The notes under the pieces: generated by a model
The model's input: only the letters and a program-made list of their open reading frames with translations
Databases searched by the model: none
What the model was told of the DNA's origin: nothing
Part shown: in pieces, positions 42,711 to 52,206 of the stretch
Numbering within the stretch: the first letter of the stretch is position 1
Layout: each line of letters begins with the position of its first letter
NCBI GenBank assembly: GCA_016212665.1
Contig: JACREZ010000003.1
Coordinates: forward strand, 1 to 64,000
DNA length: 64,000 nucleotides
Source of the DNA: Ignavibacteriota bacterium
GTDB taxonomy: Bacteria > Bacteroidota > Ignavibacteria > UBA10030 > SZUA-254
Direction of reading: 5' to 3'
Translations under genes and position numbers: made by a program

Positions 42711-44323
42711 GTACGTTGAGAATTCTACTACAAATTGTCATTTCCAATTTCTATGATGAAATACGAAGAGACAAATTTTTCCTGACAAGTCTGGCAATAC
42801 TTGCAATTATCGTTGCCGCAGTTCCACCGCCCGATGCAAGCCATACAATTATTAACTTGGGGAATTATCGCCCGCTGTATAATTCTGCATGGATTGGGAC
42901 AGTCGTGGCGGTTCTCACATCCATGATAATTGCTCTGACTGGATTTTATCTACTTCGTGGAAGAATCGAAAAGGATAAATACTTAGGTATCAGTGAACTG
43001 TATGCAACAACAAAATTAGGCAAAGCGACCTACATCTTTGGAAAATTTCTGAGTAATGTTGCTGTTCTCTCATTGATTGTACTCCTTACAGCCTTAGCAA
43101 GTATTATCCTTCAGTTGAATTTCGGAGAAGAACCATACATTCATCTTTGGTCAATCCTATCTCCTTTTTTAATGATAACGTTGCCGGTAGTACTTATTGT
43201 TTCTTCATTAAGTATCTTTTTTGAAATTTCAAGAGGTTTGAATGGAACAGTTGGAAATATTCTGTACTTCGTTCTTTGGATTGGATTTCTCTATAGTTCC
43301 GTGCAACCATTAGAACAAACCACTCACCTTTTTCTTGGTACTCAAAACGACGTTTTTGGAATTACGCCTACTCTGTCCGAACTAAGTTCATCCATCAAAG
43401 AAAAACATAATGATTATACCGGGATGATATATTTTGGCATTTCCATAAAAGACCTTAATAAAATCATTACAGCAGTTGAGTGGGAGGGAGTTGAGTGGAA
43501 GCACTCAACTTATTCAGCAAGAATAGGATTAGTCGGAGTTTCTTTATTGTTGATGTCTTTATCCGGGCTATTGTTTTTCCGATTTGACCCTGCGTATGAA
43601 CGAAGAAAGAAATTCCGAAATAGTTTGAGAGACAGGAGTTACATACGTAACGAAGAAACAAACATTATCTTCCCTGTAGTGCAAAAGATCATCACTCCCA
43701 TTTTATCGGTGCAACGATGGATGAAATTTGAACAGATGCTCTACTCAGAAATGAAGAAATTGGTGAAAGAAACTACATGGTGGTGGTTCGTTGTCTCAGC
43801 CGTGTTATTAGTCGTTTGTGTTGTCGCTCCTTTCGAGATAATGAGGGAGTGGTTATTGCCTGCCGCATGGGTTTGGCCCCTGTTCATCTGGAGTAGGCTC
43901 GGTATGAGACTCAGTGAACATTACCGACACAAAAATAAAAATCAAGATGCACAACGAGATGCAATGTTGATGCAAGTTCTCTGGACAGTAGGAGTACTTG
44001 TCGCATTAGTAACCGGAGCGGGTGCTGCCATTCGATTTGTTCTGGCTGGTGAATGGTCGTCGTTAGCCGCGTGGATAATTAGTGCGACTTTTATTCCTTC
44101 ACTTGCTTTTGTCTTATCAATCTGGACGAACAGTAATTATGCCTTTGAAGGAATTTATACGTTACTTTGGCTCGTCGGCTGTACAAGCAAACAGCCCCTT
44201 CTTGATTTTCTTGGAACGCTACAAGATTCTGTCGTCGTACAAAATCCGTTTTTATATTTAATCTGGACCATTGCATTGATAACGTTTGCCGCGGTGGGGA
44301 AACAGAGACTCATAGAACATTAA
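42707..44323 (+). CDS. ABC-2 type permease
   Basis: The protein has 538 residues with about six hydrophobic segments in the first half (SLAILAIIVAAVPP, VAVLTSMIIALTGFYLL), a long soluble stretch with KDLNKIITAVEWEGVEWK, and about six more helices after residue 280. The layout is that of two fused ABC-2 permease halves, so one polypeptide may supply the whole channel with the ATPase dimer. ATGA overlap with the ATPase gene shows coupled translation. Substrate unknown. A strong terminator follows. Confidence 0.85.
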   Translation: MSTLRILLQIVISNFYDEIRRDKFFLTSLAILAIIVAAVPPPDASHTIINLGNYRPLYNSAWIGTVVAVLTSMIIALTGFYLLRGRIEKDKYLGISELYATTKLGKATYIFGKFLSNVAVLSLIVLLTALASIILQLNFGEEPYIHLWSILSPFLMITLPVVLIVSSLSIFFEISRGLNGTVGNILYFVLWIGFLYSSVQPLEQTTHLFLGTQNDVFGITPTLSELSSSIKEKHNDYTGMIYFGISIKDLNKIITAVEWEGVEWKHSTYSARIGLVGVSLLLMSLSGLLFFRFDPAYERRKKFRNSLRDRSYIRNEETNIIFPVVQKIITPILSVQRWMKFEQMLYSEMKKLVKETTWWWFVVSAVLLVVCVVAPFEIMREWLLPAAWVWPLFIWSRLGMRLSEHYRHKNKNQDAQRDAMLMQVLWTVGVLVALVTGAGAAIRFVLAGEWSSLAAWIISATFIPSLAFVLSIWTNSNYAFEGIYTLLWLVGCTSKQPLLDFLGTLQDSVVVQNPFLYLIWTIALITFAAVGKQRLIEH

Positions 44324-44357
44324 TACACGAACGTAGTACCCTCAACAACCCTACCAG

Positions 44358-44398
44358 ACGCCCCTCGTGGAGTAATCCATGAGGGGTGTTTGTTTTTG
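44358..44398 (+). terminator. Terminator of the ABC operon
   Basis: ACGCCCCTCGTGG agtaat CCATGAGGGGTGT forms a 13-bp stem with two G-U pairs and is followed by TTTGTTTTT. Confidence 0.85.
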
Positions 44399-44435
44399 AT
44401 TTCTTTCCATTTCCTTGTATTTTCATTCTCACACT

Positions 44436-44708
44436 ATGAATTGTTCAGCAAAGATAGTAGTCAAAGGTTTAGTGCAGGGCGTCGGCTTTCGATATTTTGT
44501 TTACTCAAAAGCCGTAAAACTCGGTATTCACGGTTACACAAGAAATTTGTTTAACGGCGATGTCGAAATCGAAGCGGAAGGAACTCGTGGTTCAATCGAA
44601 GAATTAATTAAAGAAGTGAAAGTCGGTCCACGCATTTCTCATGTTTCGGACGTTGTCATTGAGTGGAATGAGCCAACCGGAATATTCAATCAATTTTCTA
44701 TTCGGTAA
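44436..44708 (+). CDS. acyP: Acylphosphatase
   Basis: It hydrolyses acyl phosphates. From ATG at 44436 it has 90 residues, the family size; a TTG seven codons earlier is less likely. The signature is VKGLVQGVGFRYFVY (catalytic Arg) with GYTRNLFNGDVEIEAEG (catalytic Asn). It starts the tightly packed operon acyP-ispF-dedA-PAP2-lnt-ltaE-thioesterase; ispF follows after 9 bases. Confidence 0.94.
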   Translation: MNCSAKIVVKGLVQGVGFRYFVYSKAVKLGIHGYTRNLFNGDVEIEAEGTRGSIEELIKEVKVGPRISHVSDVVIEWNEPTGIFNQFSIR

Positions 44709-44717
44709 AGAGGACAC

Positions 44718-45203
44718 ATGCGATTCGGTATCGGGTACGATGTTCATAAATTCATTGAAAACAGGAAACTAATTCTTGGTGGAGTGGAAATTCCTTTCGA
44801 GAAAGGACTTGATGGTCATTCTGATGCAGATGTACTGTGTCATGCCATAGCAGATGCATTGCTTGGCGCAGCTGCGCTCGGCGATATCGGAAAACATTTT
44901 CCCGATACTGATCCGAATTACGAAGGTATTTCCAGTTTGGTCTTGTTACAACATGTTGCAGGTTTACTGAAGCAACATCAATTATCAGTTAACAACATTG
45001 ATGCAACTTTAATAATGGAGAAGCCCAAAATTATTTCGTTTGTTGAATTGATGAGAGAACGTATAGCTCAATCTCTTTCTATTAGGGTTGCAGATGTATC
45101 AATAAAGGCAACAACAAATGAAGGATTGGGTTTCATCGGTAAAGGTGAAGGAGCCGCCGCATTTGCAATTGCATCACTCCAAGAAGTACCGGGGTGTGAT
45201 TGA
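44718..45203 (+). CDS. ispF: 2-C-methyl-D-erythritol 2,4-cyclodiphosphate synthase
   Basis: It makes the cyclic diphosphate intermediate of the MEP isoprenoid pathway. The 161 residues (typical 155-160) show GIGYDVHKF (zinc Asp and His), LDGHSDADVLCHAIADALLG, DIGKHFPDTDP and the C-terminal ATTNEGLGFIGKGEGAA. Its presence shows that isoprenoids come from MEP, which matters for the HMG-CoA synthase at 52207. The gene overlaps the next by 4 bases (TTGA). Confidence 0.96.
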   Translation: MRFGIGYDVHKFIENRKLILGGVEIPFEKGLDGHSDADVLCHAIADALLGAAALGDIGKHFPDTDPNYEGISSLVLLQHVAGLLKQHQLSVNNIDATLIMEKPKIISFVELMRERIAQSLSIRVADVSIKATTNEGLGFIGKGEGAAAFAIASLQEVPGCD

Positions 45204-45814
45204 ACGAAATCATTACTCTGCTTTCTCAGGTAGATCCGTTTTGGATTTATATTATTATCTTTGGCGTTGCATTTATTGAAAATTTATTTCCCCCCTTGCC
45301 TAGCGATGTTGCAGTAGTATTCGGTGGCGCTCTCGCTTCCTTAGGGAAAGGTAATTTTCTCCTTGCGTTGAACGCAGCAGTATTCGGTAGTACATTAGGC
45401 TTTATTGCTATGTTTACATTGGGAAACTGGTTCGGAAAGAAGATTCTTGATGAGGGGAAGTTAAGGTTTATCCCAAGGGAGACCGTAAACAAACTCGATG
45501 GATGGTTTGAGAAATATGGCTATTGGTTAATAGTCGGGAACAGATTTTTAGCCGGTACTCGCGCCGTTGTCTCGTTCTTCGCCGGTGTTTCACATCTTGA
45601 CCCATTCAAAACGACGGTGCTTTCATTTTTTAGTTCTTTATTCTGGTATTCAATTCTTGTTTATGCCGGTTATTCGTTAGGAAAGAATTGGGAACAGATT
45701 GGTTTTTACTTAAGCGCTTACAGTCAGGCAGTTACCGGAATATTGATTATAGTGATAATCATTTTTACTGTTCGATATTTCATTAAACAACGAAAGGCAA
45801 AATCGAATGTCTGA
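45200..45814 (+). CDS. DedA family membrane protein (VTT domain)
   Basis: It has 204 residues starting at TTG inside the ispF stop. DedA signatures are ENLFPPLPSDVAVVFGGALA and VGNRFLAGTRAVVSFFAGVS, with C-terminal helices and a basic tail (KQRKAKSNV). Relatives translocate undecaprenyl phosphate or phosphatidylethanolamine. It overlaps the PAP2 phosphatase by 8 bases, which fits a shared job in lipid-carrier recycling: the phosphatase removes a phosphate and DedA flips the carrier (inference). Confidence 0.9.
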   Translation: MNEIITLLSQVDPFWIYIIIFGVAFIENLFPPLPSDVAVVFGGALASLGKGNFLLALNAAVFGSTLGFIAMFTLGNWFGKKILDEGKLRFIPRETVNKLDGWFEKYGYWLIVGNRFLAGTRAVVSFFAGVSHLDPFKTTVLSFFSSLFWYSILVYAGYSLGKNWEQIGFYLSAYSQAVTGILIIVIIIFTVRYFIKQRKAKSNV

Positions 45815-46406
45815 GTTTCTACTACAAATTGACAAATCTCTTTTTAATCTTTGTAACCAGGGAATGGCAAATTCTTTCTTTGATGCAACAATGCCATTTC
45901 TTACCGACCTGAACAAGCATTGGTTCGGTTGGATTTTGTTCGGTAGTCTTTGGCTTCTGTTACTTTGGAAAGGAGGGAAGAAGGGACGAATCATTGCTCT
46001 TGCTCTTATTCCTCTAATCGTATTTAGCGACCAACTTAGTAGTACATTCATCAAAAAAGCAATTATGCGTCCACGTCCTTGTCACGATATTAACGGGAAG
46101 ATTGTTATGGAGCATTTGCGGTTGCTCGTTCCATGCGGAAGCGGATATTCATTTCCTTCCTCGCACGCTGTTAATAGTTTTGCTGCTGCAACATTTCTGG
46201 GCGTGTATTATCGAAAATTTGCTTGGGCATTTTTTACCTACGCAATAGTTGTGGCGTTCTCCCGTGTATATGTTGGAGTTCATTATCCCTACGATGTCTT
46301 CGTCGGAGGAATTATTGGTATTGTTTGCGGGTTAATCATCGTTTCGTTACTACAGTTTACTGGTAGATTGATTCCTTCACTTGAGATAAAAAATCTTCCG
46401 GATTAA
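45807..46406 (+). CDS. PAP2-type membrane phosphatase
   Basis: It has 199 residues with six helices and all three PAP2 motifs: KKAIMRPRP, SGYSFPSSHAVN (catalytic His) and SRVYVGVHYPYDV (His and Asp). Such enzymes dephosphorylate undecaprenyl pyrophosphate or phosphatidyl lipids on the outer membrane leaflet. It lies between DedA and lnt with no spacer to lnt. Confidence 0.92.
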   Translation: MSEFLLQIDKSLFNLCNQGMANSFFDATMPFLTDLNKHWFGWILFGSLWLLLLWKGGKKGRIIALALIPLIVFSDQLSSTFIKKAIMRPRPCHDINGKIVMEHLRLLVPCGSGYSFPSSHAVNSFAAATFLGVYYRKFAWAFFTYAIVVAFSRVYVGVHYPYDVFVGGIIGIVCGLIIVSLLQFTGRLIPSLEIKNLPD

Positions 46407-48080
46407 GTGGAACAAAATGTATTTTCAAATAACCGAGGCGCTACCAAACGAAACTTAATTTTCGCTTTGGCTACCGGAGTATTGTTGGGTATGTCATTTC
46501 CACCAATTCAAACCGGTGTTACAGCATTCGTCGGTATTACACTTCTATTATTCCTTATGGAAAAATTGGAGAGTTATCTTGATGCCTTTCGATTTAGTTA
46601 CGTTGCTTTTTTTCTCTGGCATATCATTGTAGGATACTGGGCAGGAGGTTTTACCCATGGACGGGACATTTACCAAATGCTTGGCGGCGCAGGATTACTT
46701 CTTCTCAATCCTTTTTTTTATTTAATTCCCATAGCCGCATTTCAGTTTATCCGACGTTACTTCAGTTTTAATGTTGCAGTACTATCTTTCCCTTTTTGCT
46801 GGATTGGGTTAGAGTTATTTCGTGCAAAAACCGAACTTGCACTCCCGTGGCTTACACTTGGTAACACTCAGACATATAATCTTTCTGCAATTCAATTTGC
46901 TTCTTTCACAGGTGTCTATGGAGTTTCCTTTTGGATTCTCTGCATCAACATTTGCCTCTTTTTCCTGATAAGAAAAATACTAAAACATGAGTGGAAACTT
47001 GTTGCAAGGCAATCTCTCCTCTCATTCCTATCTCTTCTCATCATCTTCCTTGTTCCATATGTTCATGGATTTATTGTTTTACAAGAACAAAACAAAAGTA
47101 ATCATTCTGAGAAAGTGCGGGTTGCGCTCATTCAACCAAACATTGACCCATTCGAAAAATGGAAGGCAGATAAGTTTGAACCGTTTCTTCTTCATCGTGA
47201 AATGACAAGGACTCTCGCGGGGAAGAACATTGACCTCGTTCTTTGGTCTGAAACTGCTATTCCTTTTTATCTCTTACATCGCAATAATCAGTATTACCTT
47301 GAGCAACTCAAGGAGGAATTACTCTCCGCAAAACTCAATCTTGTTACAGGCGTGCCGGATATTGTGTACTACTCAGATAACAAAACTGCACCGAGCACAA
47401 GTAAACACAATCAAGAAGGTAAGAGATATGAAAATTTTAATGGCGCCATTTTATTAGAGTACAACTCAGACACGGTTCAGAGGTATCACAAAAAATTGCT
47501 TGTCCCGTTTGCAGAGCGAGTTCCATTTTCAGATGAATTGAATTTCCTCAATGCATTTCAGTGGGACTTAGGTTTAGGAGGATGGGGAAGAGGAAAAGAG
47601 CATACTGTATTTCAATTTCAAACAAAAAATAACACAAACGCGAAGTTTTCAACTCTTATCTGTTTTGAATCAATCTTCCCTGGCTTTGTTACCGAATTTG
47701 TTCGGAACGGAGCGCAGTTCCTCACAATCATTACCATTGATAGTTGGTGGGGAAAAACATCAGGAGCCTATCAACACTTGCAATATTCTGTATTTCGAGC
47801 AATTGAAAACAGACGCTGGCTTGCTCGCTGTGCAACCGGAGGTATTTCTTGCATAATTGACCCATTTGGTAATATATTAGAGCCGTCTGAGCTATTCACG
47901 AGGCAAATTACTATTGGCGAAGTCGAGTTACGTCATGAACTTACTTTTTATACTCGATACGGTGATTGGTTTGCAACGCTTTGCATAATACTTGCAAGCA
48001 TGTTTATAGTTTCAGCATTAGGCAAAAAATATTATTTATTAATTAGAACTCAACAAGAGAAACAAAATGAAATATATTGA
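46407..48080 (+). CDS. lnt: Apolipoprotein N-acyltransferase
   Basis: It transfers the third acyl chain to lipoproteins. The 557 residues start at GTG directly after the PAP2 stop: six to eight N-terminal helices, then a nitrilase-type domain with the triad Glu ([11 protein letters not shown]), Lys ([14 protein letters not shown]) and Cys at about 419 ([12 protein letters not shown]). A final helix follows. The lipoproteins encoded in this window (29642, 56335) are possible substrates. It overlaps ltaE by 14 bases. Confidence 0.94.
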   Translation: MEQNVFSNNRGATKRNLIFALATGVLLGMSFPPIQTGVTAFVGITLLLFLMEKLESYLDAFRFSYVAFFLWHIIVGYWAGGFTHGRDIYQMLGGAGLLLLNPFFYLIPIAAFQFIRRYFSFNVAVLSFPFCWIGLELFRAKTELALPWLTLGNTQTYNLSAIQFASFTGVYGVSFWILCINICLFFLIRKILKHEWKLVARQSLLSFLSLLIIFLVPYVHGFIVLQEQNKSNHSEKVRVALIQPNIDPFEKWKADKFEPFLLHREMTRTLAGKNIDLVLWSETAIPFYLLHRNNQYYLEQLKEELLSAKLNLVTGVPDIVYYSDNKTAPSTSKHNQEGKRYENFNGAILLEYNSDTVQRYHKKLLVPFAERVPFSDELNFLNAFQWDLGLGGWGRGKEHTVFQFQTKNNTNAKFSTLICFESIFPGFVTEFVRNGAQFLTIITIDSWWGKTSGAYQHLQYSVFRAIENRRWLARCATGGISCIIDPFGNILEPSELFTRQITIGEVELRHELTFYTRYGDWFATLCIILASMFIVSALGKKYYLLIRTQQEKQNEIY

Positions 48081-49098
48081 TTTACGAAGCGATACAGTTA
48101 CAAAACCTTCTCAAGGTATGTTGGAGGCGATGATGAAAGCAGAAGTGGGCGATGATGTTTTTGGTGAAGACCCGACGGTCAACAAACTTCAGGAACGTGT
48201 AGCATCAATGTTCGGAAAAGAAGCTGCGCTCTTTGTCCCAAGCGGTGTGATGGGAAATCAAGTTTCCATTAAAGTTCACACTCAACCCGGTGATGAAATA
48301 TTGTTGGATCAGGATTCACATATTTTTGTCTATGAAACAGGCGCATCCGCATTTCTCTCCGGCGTACAAATGCGAAGTGTTATGGGCGTGGACGGAATGA
48401 TGACTTCAAAGCAACTTCGAAAGATGATGAGACCAAGAGCTTATTATCTACCGATACAGAAACTCATTTGCCTGGAGAATACTTTTGGCAGAACCGGTGG
48501 AACAATTTATCCTTTCCATGAAATTCAACAAATCCATCAACTTGCGAAAGATTACAAACTAAGAATGCACTTAGATGGAGCAAGAATATGGAATGCCTGC
48601 ATTGCAACAAAAATTCAACCGCGTGAATATGCTCATTACTTTGACTCGATTTCTGTCTGTTTCTCAAAAGGACTTGGCGCACCGGTTGGCTCCATGATTA
48701 TCAGTTCACGTGAGTTTATTGACCGGGCAAGAAGGTACCGAAAACTCTTCGGTGGTGGAATGCGACAGTCTGGTATTCTTGCTGCGGCAGCTCTCTATGC
48801 GTTAGATAACAATATTGAACGCTTAAAAGAAGACCATGAGAAAGCAACTTTCTTTGCAAATGCTTTGAAGGATGTGCAAATGCTTCATATTGATAAAAAT
48901 ACTGTCCAAACTAACATGGTAATTATTGAGATTCAAAAACTAAAAAAATCTCAGCAAGAAGTTCTTACTATGTTAAAAGAACAAGGTGTATTGATGACTC
49001 CGGAAAGACATTCTTCCATACGTGCAGTCTTCCATCTTGATGTAAGTATGGATGAAGTGAAAGAAGCCGCAGACGTACTTCAACGGCTTTTCGGATGA
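48067..49098 (+). CDS. ltaE: Low-specificity L-threonine aldolase
   Basis: This PLP enzyme splits threonine or allo-threonine to glycine and acetaldehyde. Its 343 residues show [19 protein letters not shown], the PLP ring-stacking [26 protein letters not shown] as [10 protein letters not shown], and the Schiff-base Lys in [15 protein letters not shown], followed by [13 protein letters not shown]. Length is typical. It overlaps lnt by 14 and the thioesterase gene by 4 bases. Confidence 0.95.
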   Translation: MKYIDLRSDTVTKPSQGMLEAMMKAEVGDDVFGEDPTVNKLQERVASMFGKEAALFVPSGVMGNQVSIKVHTQPGDEILLDQDSHIFVYETGASAFLSGVQMRSVMGVDGMMTSKQLRKMMRPRAYYLPIQKLICLENTFGRTGGTIYPFHEIQQIHQLAKDYKLRMHLDGARIWNACIATKIQPREYAHYFDSISVCFSKGLGAPVGSMIISSREFIDRARRYRKLFGGGMRQSGILAAAALYALDNNIERLKEDHEKATFFANALKDVQMLHIDKNTVQTNMVIIEIQKLKKSQQEVLTMLKEQGVLMTPERHSSIRAVFHLDVSMDEVKEAADVLQRLFG

Positions 49099-49526
49099 GA
49101 GACAACTTCCGATTCAAGTCTCAGGTTCGCGTACGAAATTTCGAGGTAGATTGGCAAGGCATTGTCCACAATGCCAACTACCTCTTATATTTTGAAATCG
49201 GACGCATTGAATACTTGAAACATCTTGGTATTCATGTTTCAATGGAGAGCATTATGGGAAATTCAAAGATTGTTGTTGCCCGTAATGAAATAGATTATCG
49301 TTCACCCGCCCGCTTCGATGAAGCACTTGATGTTTATACAAAAATCTCCCATGTTAGCAATACAAGTTTTGTGTTTGAAGGGAAGATATATGAAACTATT
49401 TCTAACCGATTGATTGCGGAGAATGTTGCAGTCCATGTTTGGCTTGATTCAAAATCTGATATGCCGGTTCGTGTACCTGACGATTTCAGAATCAAGATAG
49501 CTGAATATGAGGGAGTCAAGGAGTAA
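49095..49526 (+). CDS. Acyl-CoA thioesterase, 4HBT hotdog family
   Basis: It has 143 residues with the hotdog signature [20 protein letters not shown] and [13 protein letters not shown]; the Asp (D in [10 protein letters not shown]) is catalytic in 4-hydroxybenzoyl-CoA-thioesterase-like enzymes. Tol-Pal-associated YbgC-type and general acyl-CoA thioesterases share this motif. It is the last gene of the acyP-to-thioesterase operon, coupled to ltaE by ATGA. The substrate chain is unknown. Confidence 0.88.
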   Translation: MRDNFRFKSQVRVRNFEVDWQGIVHNANYLLYFEIGRIEYLKHLGIHVSMESIMGNSKIVVARNEIDYRSPARFDEALDVYTKISHVSNTSFVFEGKIYETISNRLIAENVAVHVWLDSKSDMPVRVPDDFRIKIAEYEGVKE

Positions 49527-49671
49527 GCAACCTTCAAATAATACTTTTTTATTGTTTAGCGGTTTGTCAGTCATACCCGATTTTCCTATATTTCTTCGCA
49601 ATTTGTAGGTCAGGTTTCTAATTTGACCTACTTCGTTTTTTACTTTTCATCATCATTTATCAGAGCATCAT

Positions 49672-51438
49672 TTGAATAATTTTACTAAGCGTACTCACAC
49701 CTGCGGAGAACTGCGTGTGGGCGATATTGGAAAAACAGTTACACTTACCGGCTGGGTTGATACACGTCGTGACCTTGGCGGTGTTATTTTTGTTGATTTG
49801 CGTGACCGCTTTGGTAAAACACAGGTCGTGTTTAACCCTCAGAACAATGCGCAGGTTCACGAACTTGCTGGTGCGCTACGAACTGAGTTTGTTGTTTCTG
49901 TCACCGGTACTGTCGAGCATCGCCCTGAAGGAACAGATAATCTCTCGTTGCCGACGGGTGAGATTGATATTATGGCGACGAAACTGGAAATACTGAACAA
50001 AGCAGATACAACGCCGTTCCCGATTGAAGACCAATTGCAAGTGAACGAAGAAGTACGTCTGAAGTATCGTTATCTCGACCTACGTCGTCCTGCTATGCAG
50101 AAGAACTTAATAACACGTCATAAGATGTATCTCATCACGAGAAACTATTTCGATGCTCAGAATTTTGTTGAAGTAGAAACTCCGATTCTTATGAAGAGTA
50201 CTCCGGAGGGAGCAAGGGATTATTTGGTGCCAAGCCGCATTCATCGGGGGAGATTTTATGCACTGCCTCAGTCTCCACAGACCTACAAACAAATCCTGAT
50301 GGTTGCAGGAATGGACAGATATTTTCAGATTGTCAAATGTTTCAGGGACGAGGACTTACGAGCAGACCGTCAGCCGGAGTTCACTCAGATTGACGTAGAA
50401 ATGTCATTCGTTGATGAGGAAATAATCTACGGGATAGTTGAGGGATTGATGCAACGGTTCTTCAAAGAACTGAATGGCATCGATATCCAATTACCGTTTC
50501 CCCGTATATCCTATAAGCAGGCGATGGAACTTTATGGTTCAGATAAACCTGATACACGTTTCGGATTGACTTTTACTTGTATCAACGATATTGTTGCTAC
50601 AACAGAGTTTAAGGTATTTAGTGAAACAATAAAAAAGGGGGGAGTTGTTTCGGGATTTACAGCACCCGGTTGTGCAACCTACACACGTAATCAACTTGAT
50701 GTATTGACTGATTTTGTAAAGAGCAATGGTGCGGGTGGTTTAGTTTGGATGCGTGTAACTGAAAATGGTGTCGAAACTCCGAGCGAGAAGTTCCTTGGTA
50801 AAGAAACTATCAATGCGATTAAAGAAAAGATGCAAGCAAACGTCGGAGATATGATTTTTCTTATTTCTGATTCTTGGTCGAAAGCGTACAATATTTTGGG
50901 GAGTTTACGATTGGAAATGGCTCGTCGTCTCAATCTCATTGACGAAAGCAAGAACAATTTGCTCTGGGTAACAGATTTCCCGATGTTTGAGTATGATGAG
51001 ACAGAAAAGCGATATGTTGCAGTTCATCATCCATTCACCTCGCCCAAGTTTGAAGACGCAGAGTTACTTGATTCTGACCCTTCAAAAGCCCGCGCCCGTG
51101 CGTATGATTTAGTTTTGAACGGTAGCGAAATTGCAGGCGGGAGCATTCGTATTCATGATAGGACATTGCAAAGCAAAGTATTTTCACTTCTTGGTATAGG
51201 AGAGGAAGAAGCAAAACAAAAGTTCGGATTCATGCTTGATGCCTTTCGTTACGGCGCGCCGCCACATGGTGGAATCGCGTTCGGGTTTGATAGAATTTGC
51301 ATGTTGCTGAATGGTGAAAAATCCATTCGCGATGTCATTGCGTTCCCGAAAACAACAAGCGCAATGTCACTGATGGATGATGCACCGTCAGATGTAGATG
51401 AAAGACAATTGAAAGAATTGCATATTAGAGTTGTATGA
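49672..51438 (+). CDS. aspS: Aspartyl-tRNA synthetase
   Basis: The 588 residues are of the bacterial type: an N-terminal OB-fold anticodon domain (GWVDTRRDLGGVIFVDLRDR), class II motif 2 (CFRDEDLRADRQPEFTQID), the GAD insert, and motif 3 (GGIAFGFDRICMLL). The start is TTG at 49672. It is translationally coupled at its 3' end to a nucleotidyltransferase gene (ATGA). Whether it charges tRNA-Asn too cannot be judged reliably here. Confidence 0.97.
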   Translation: MNNFTKRTHTCGELRVGDIGKTVTLTGWVDTRRDLGGVIFVDLRDRFGKTQVVFNPQNNAQVHELAGALRTEFVVSVTGTVEHRPEGTDNLSLPTGEIDIMATKLEILNKADTTPFPIEDQLQVNEEVRLKYRYLDLRRPAMQKNLITRHKMYLITRNYFDAQNFVEVETPILMKSTPEGARDYLVPSRIHRGRFYALPQSPQTYKQILMVAGMDRYFQIVKCFRDEDLRADRQPEFTQIDVEMSFVDEEIIYGIVEGLMQRFFKELNGIDIQLPFPRISYKQAMELYGSDKPDTRFGLTFTCINDIVATTEFKVFSETIKKGGVVSGFTAPGCATYTRNQLDVLTDFVKSNGAGGLVWMRVTENGVETPSEKFLGKETINAIKEKMQANVGDMIFLISDSWSKAYNILGSLRLEMARRLNLIDESKNNLLWVTDFPMFEYDETEKRYVAVHHPFTSPKFEDAELLDSDPSKARARAYDLVLNGSEIAGGSIRIHDRTLQSKVFSLLGIGEEEAKQKFGFMLDAFRYGAPPHGGIAFGFDRICMLLNGEKSIRDVIAFPKTTSAMSLMDDAPSDVDERQLKELHIRVV

Positions 51439-51785
51439 AGAAGAAAATTGCTGAAATAAATCTTGAACCTAAAGAAAGAAAGGCGATTAAGGAGTTTTCA
51501 AAGAGAATAAAAAAATCTCTCGGAAAACGATTACTAAGGATTTTACTCTTTGGTTCAAAAGCACGTGGAGATTTTCACGTAGATTCTGATATTGATGTTT
51601 TCATAGTAACGAAAAAGAGTACCGTACAAATTATAAGTAAAATAGGACAGGTAACAGCAGACATCTTTGATGAGTTTGATGTTTTGATTTCTCCAGTTGC
51701 TTACAGTGAATACGAAGAGCAGAGGAACCTTGAAATGCATTCGTTTTTCTTTGAAGATGTTTACAAAGAAGGCATAGCTTTGTAA
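51435..51785 (+). CDS. MNT-type nucleotidyltransferase (antitoxin of a HEPN pair)
   Basis: The 116-residue protein contains the minimal nucleotidyltransferase motif LLFGSKARGDFHVDSDIDVF, which fits GS-x10-DxD exactly. MNT proteins paired with HEPN toxins transfer AMP to the toxin and silence it. Its ATG overlaps the aspS stop by 4 bases and its stop overlaps the HEPN start by one base, so translation of the three genes is linked. Confidence 0.88.
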   Translation: MKKKIAEINLEPKERKAIKEFSKRIKKSLGKRLLRILLFGSKARGDFHVDSDIDVFIVTKKSTVQIISKIGQVTADIFDEFDVLISPVAYSEYEEQRNLEMHSFFFEDVYKEGIAL

Positions 51786-52198
51786 TGGAAAATCATCATA
51801 AAGATTTAGCAAAATATCGGCTTGAGAAGGCAAGCGACAATCTACGGATAGCAAGACAGCACTTTCAACTTGGAAATTATGGGGATGCAATAGGGAAAGC
51901 ATATTATGCTGTCTTAACCGCGATGCGTGCATTGCTCGCGTTACACCATAAAGATAGCAAGCGACACGAAGGCGTAATAATTTTATTCAATGAATTTTTT
52001 ATCCGTACGAAAATATTTCCAAAAGAATTCAACAAAATTATCAAAACATTGAAAGTATTTCGAGAAGATGCTGATTATGGTGATTTCGTAGAGTTCAGTC
52101 GGCAAACTGCTGAAGTGGAAATTAATAACGCAGAGCGATTTATAAAACTTTCTGAAAAAGTTTTTCTTCAACTTATAACAGACAATAACAAAATATAG
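51785..52198 (+). CDS. HEPN-domain protein (toxin of the MNT/HEPN pair)
   Basis: It has 137 residues, all helical, of the HEPN (UPF0332-like) type: KAYYAVLTAMRALLALHHK includes R-x5-H, the putative RNase site, followed by KRHEGVIILFNEFF. HEPN proteins of such pairs are RNases or nucleotide-binding toxins. It directly follows the MNT gene, the canonical order for this pair. The target is unknown; the neighbourhood with aspS may hint at tRNA, but this is speculation. Confidence 0.85.
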   Translation: MENHHKDLAKYRLEKASDNLRIARQHFQLGNYGDAIGKAYYAVLTAMRALLALHHKDSKRHEGVIILFNEFFIRTKIFPKEFNKIIKTLKVFREDADYGDFVEFSRQTAEVEINNAERFIKLSEKVFLQLITDNNKI

Positions 52199-52206
52199 GA
52201 AATCTT

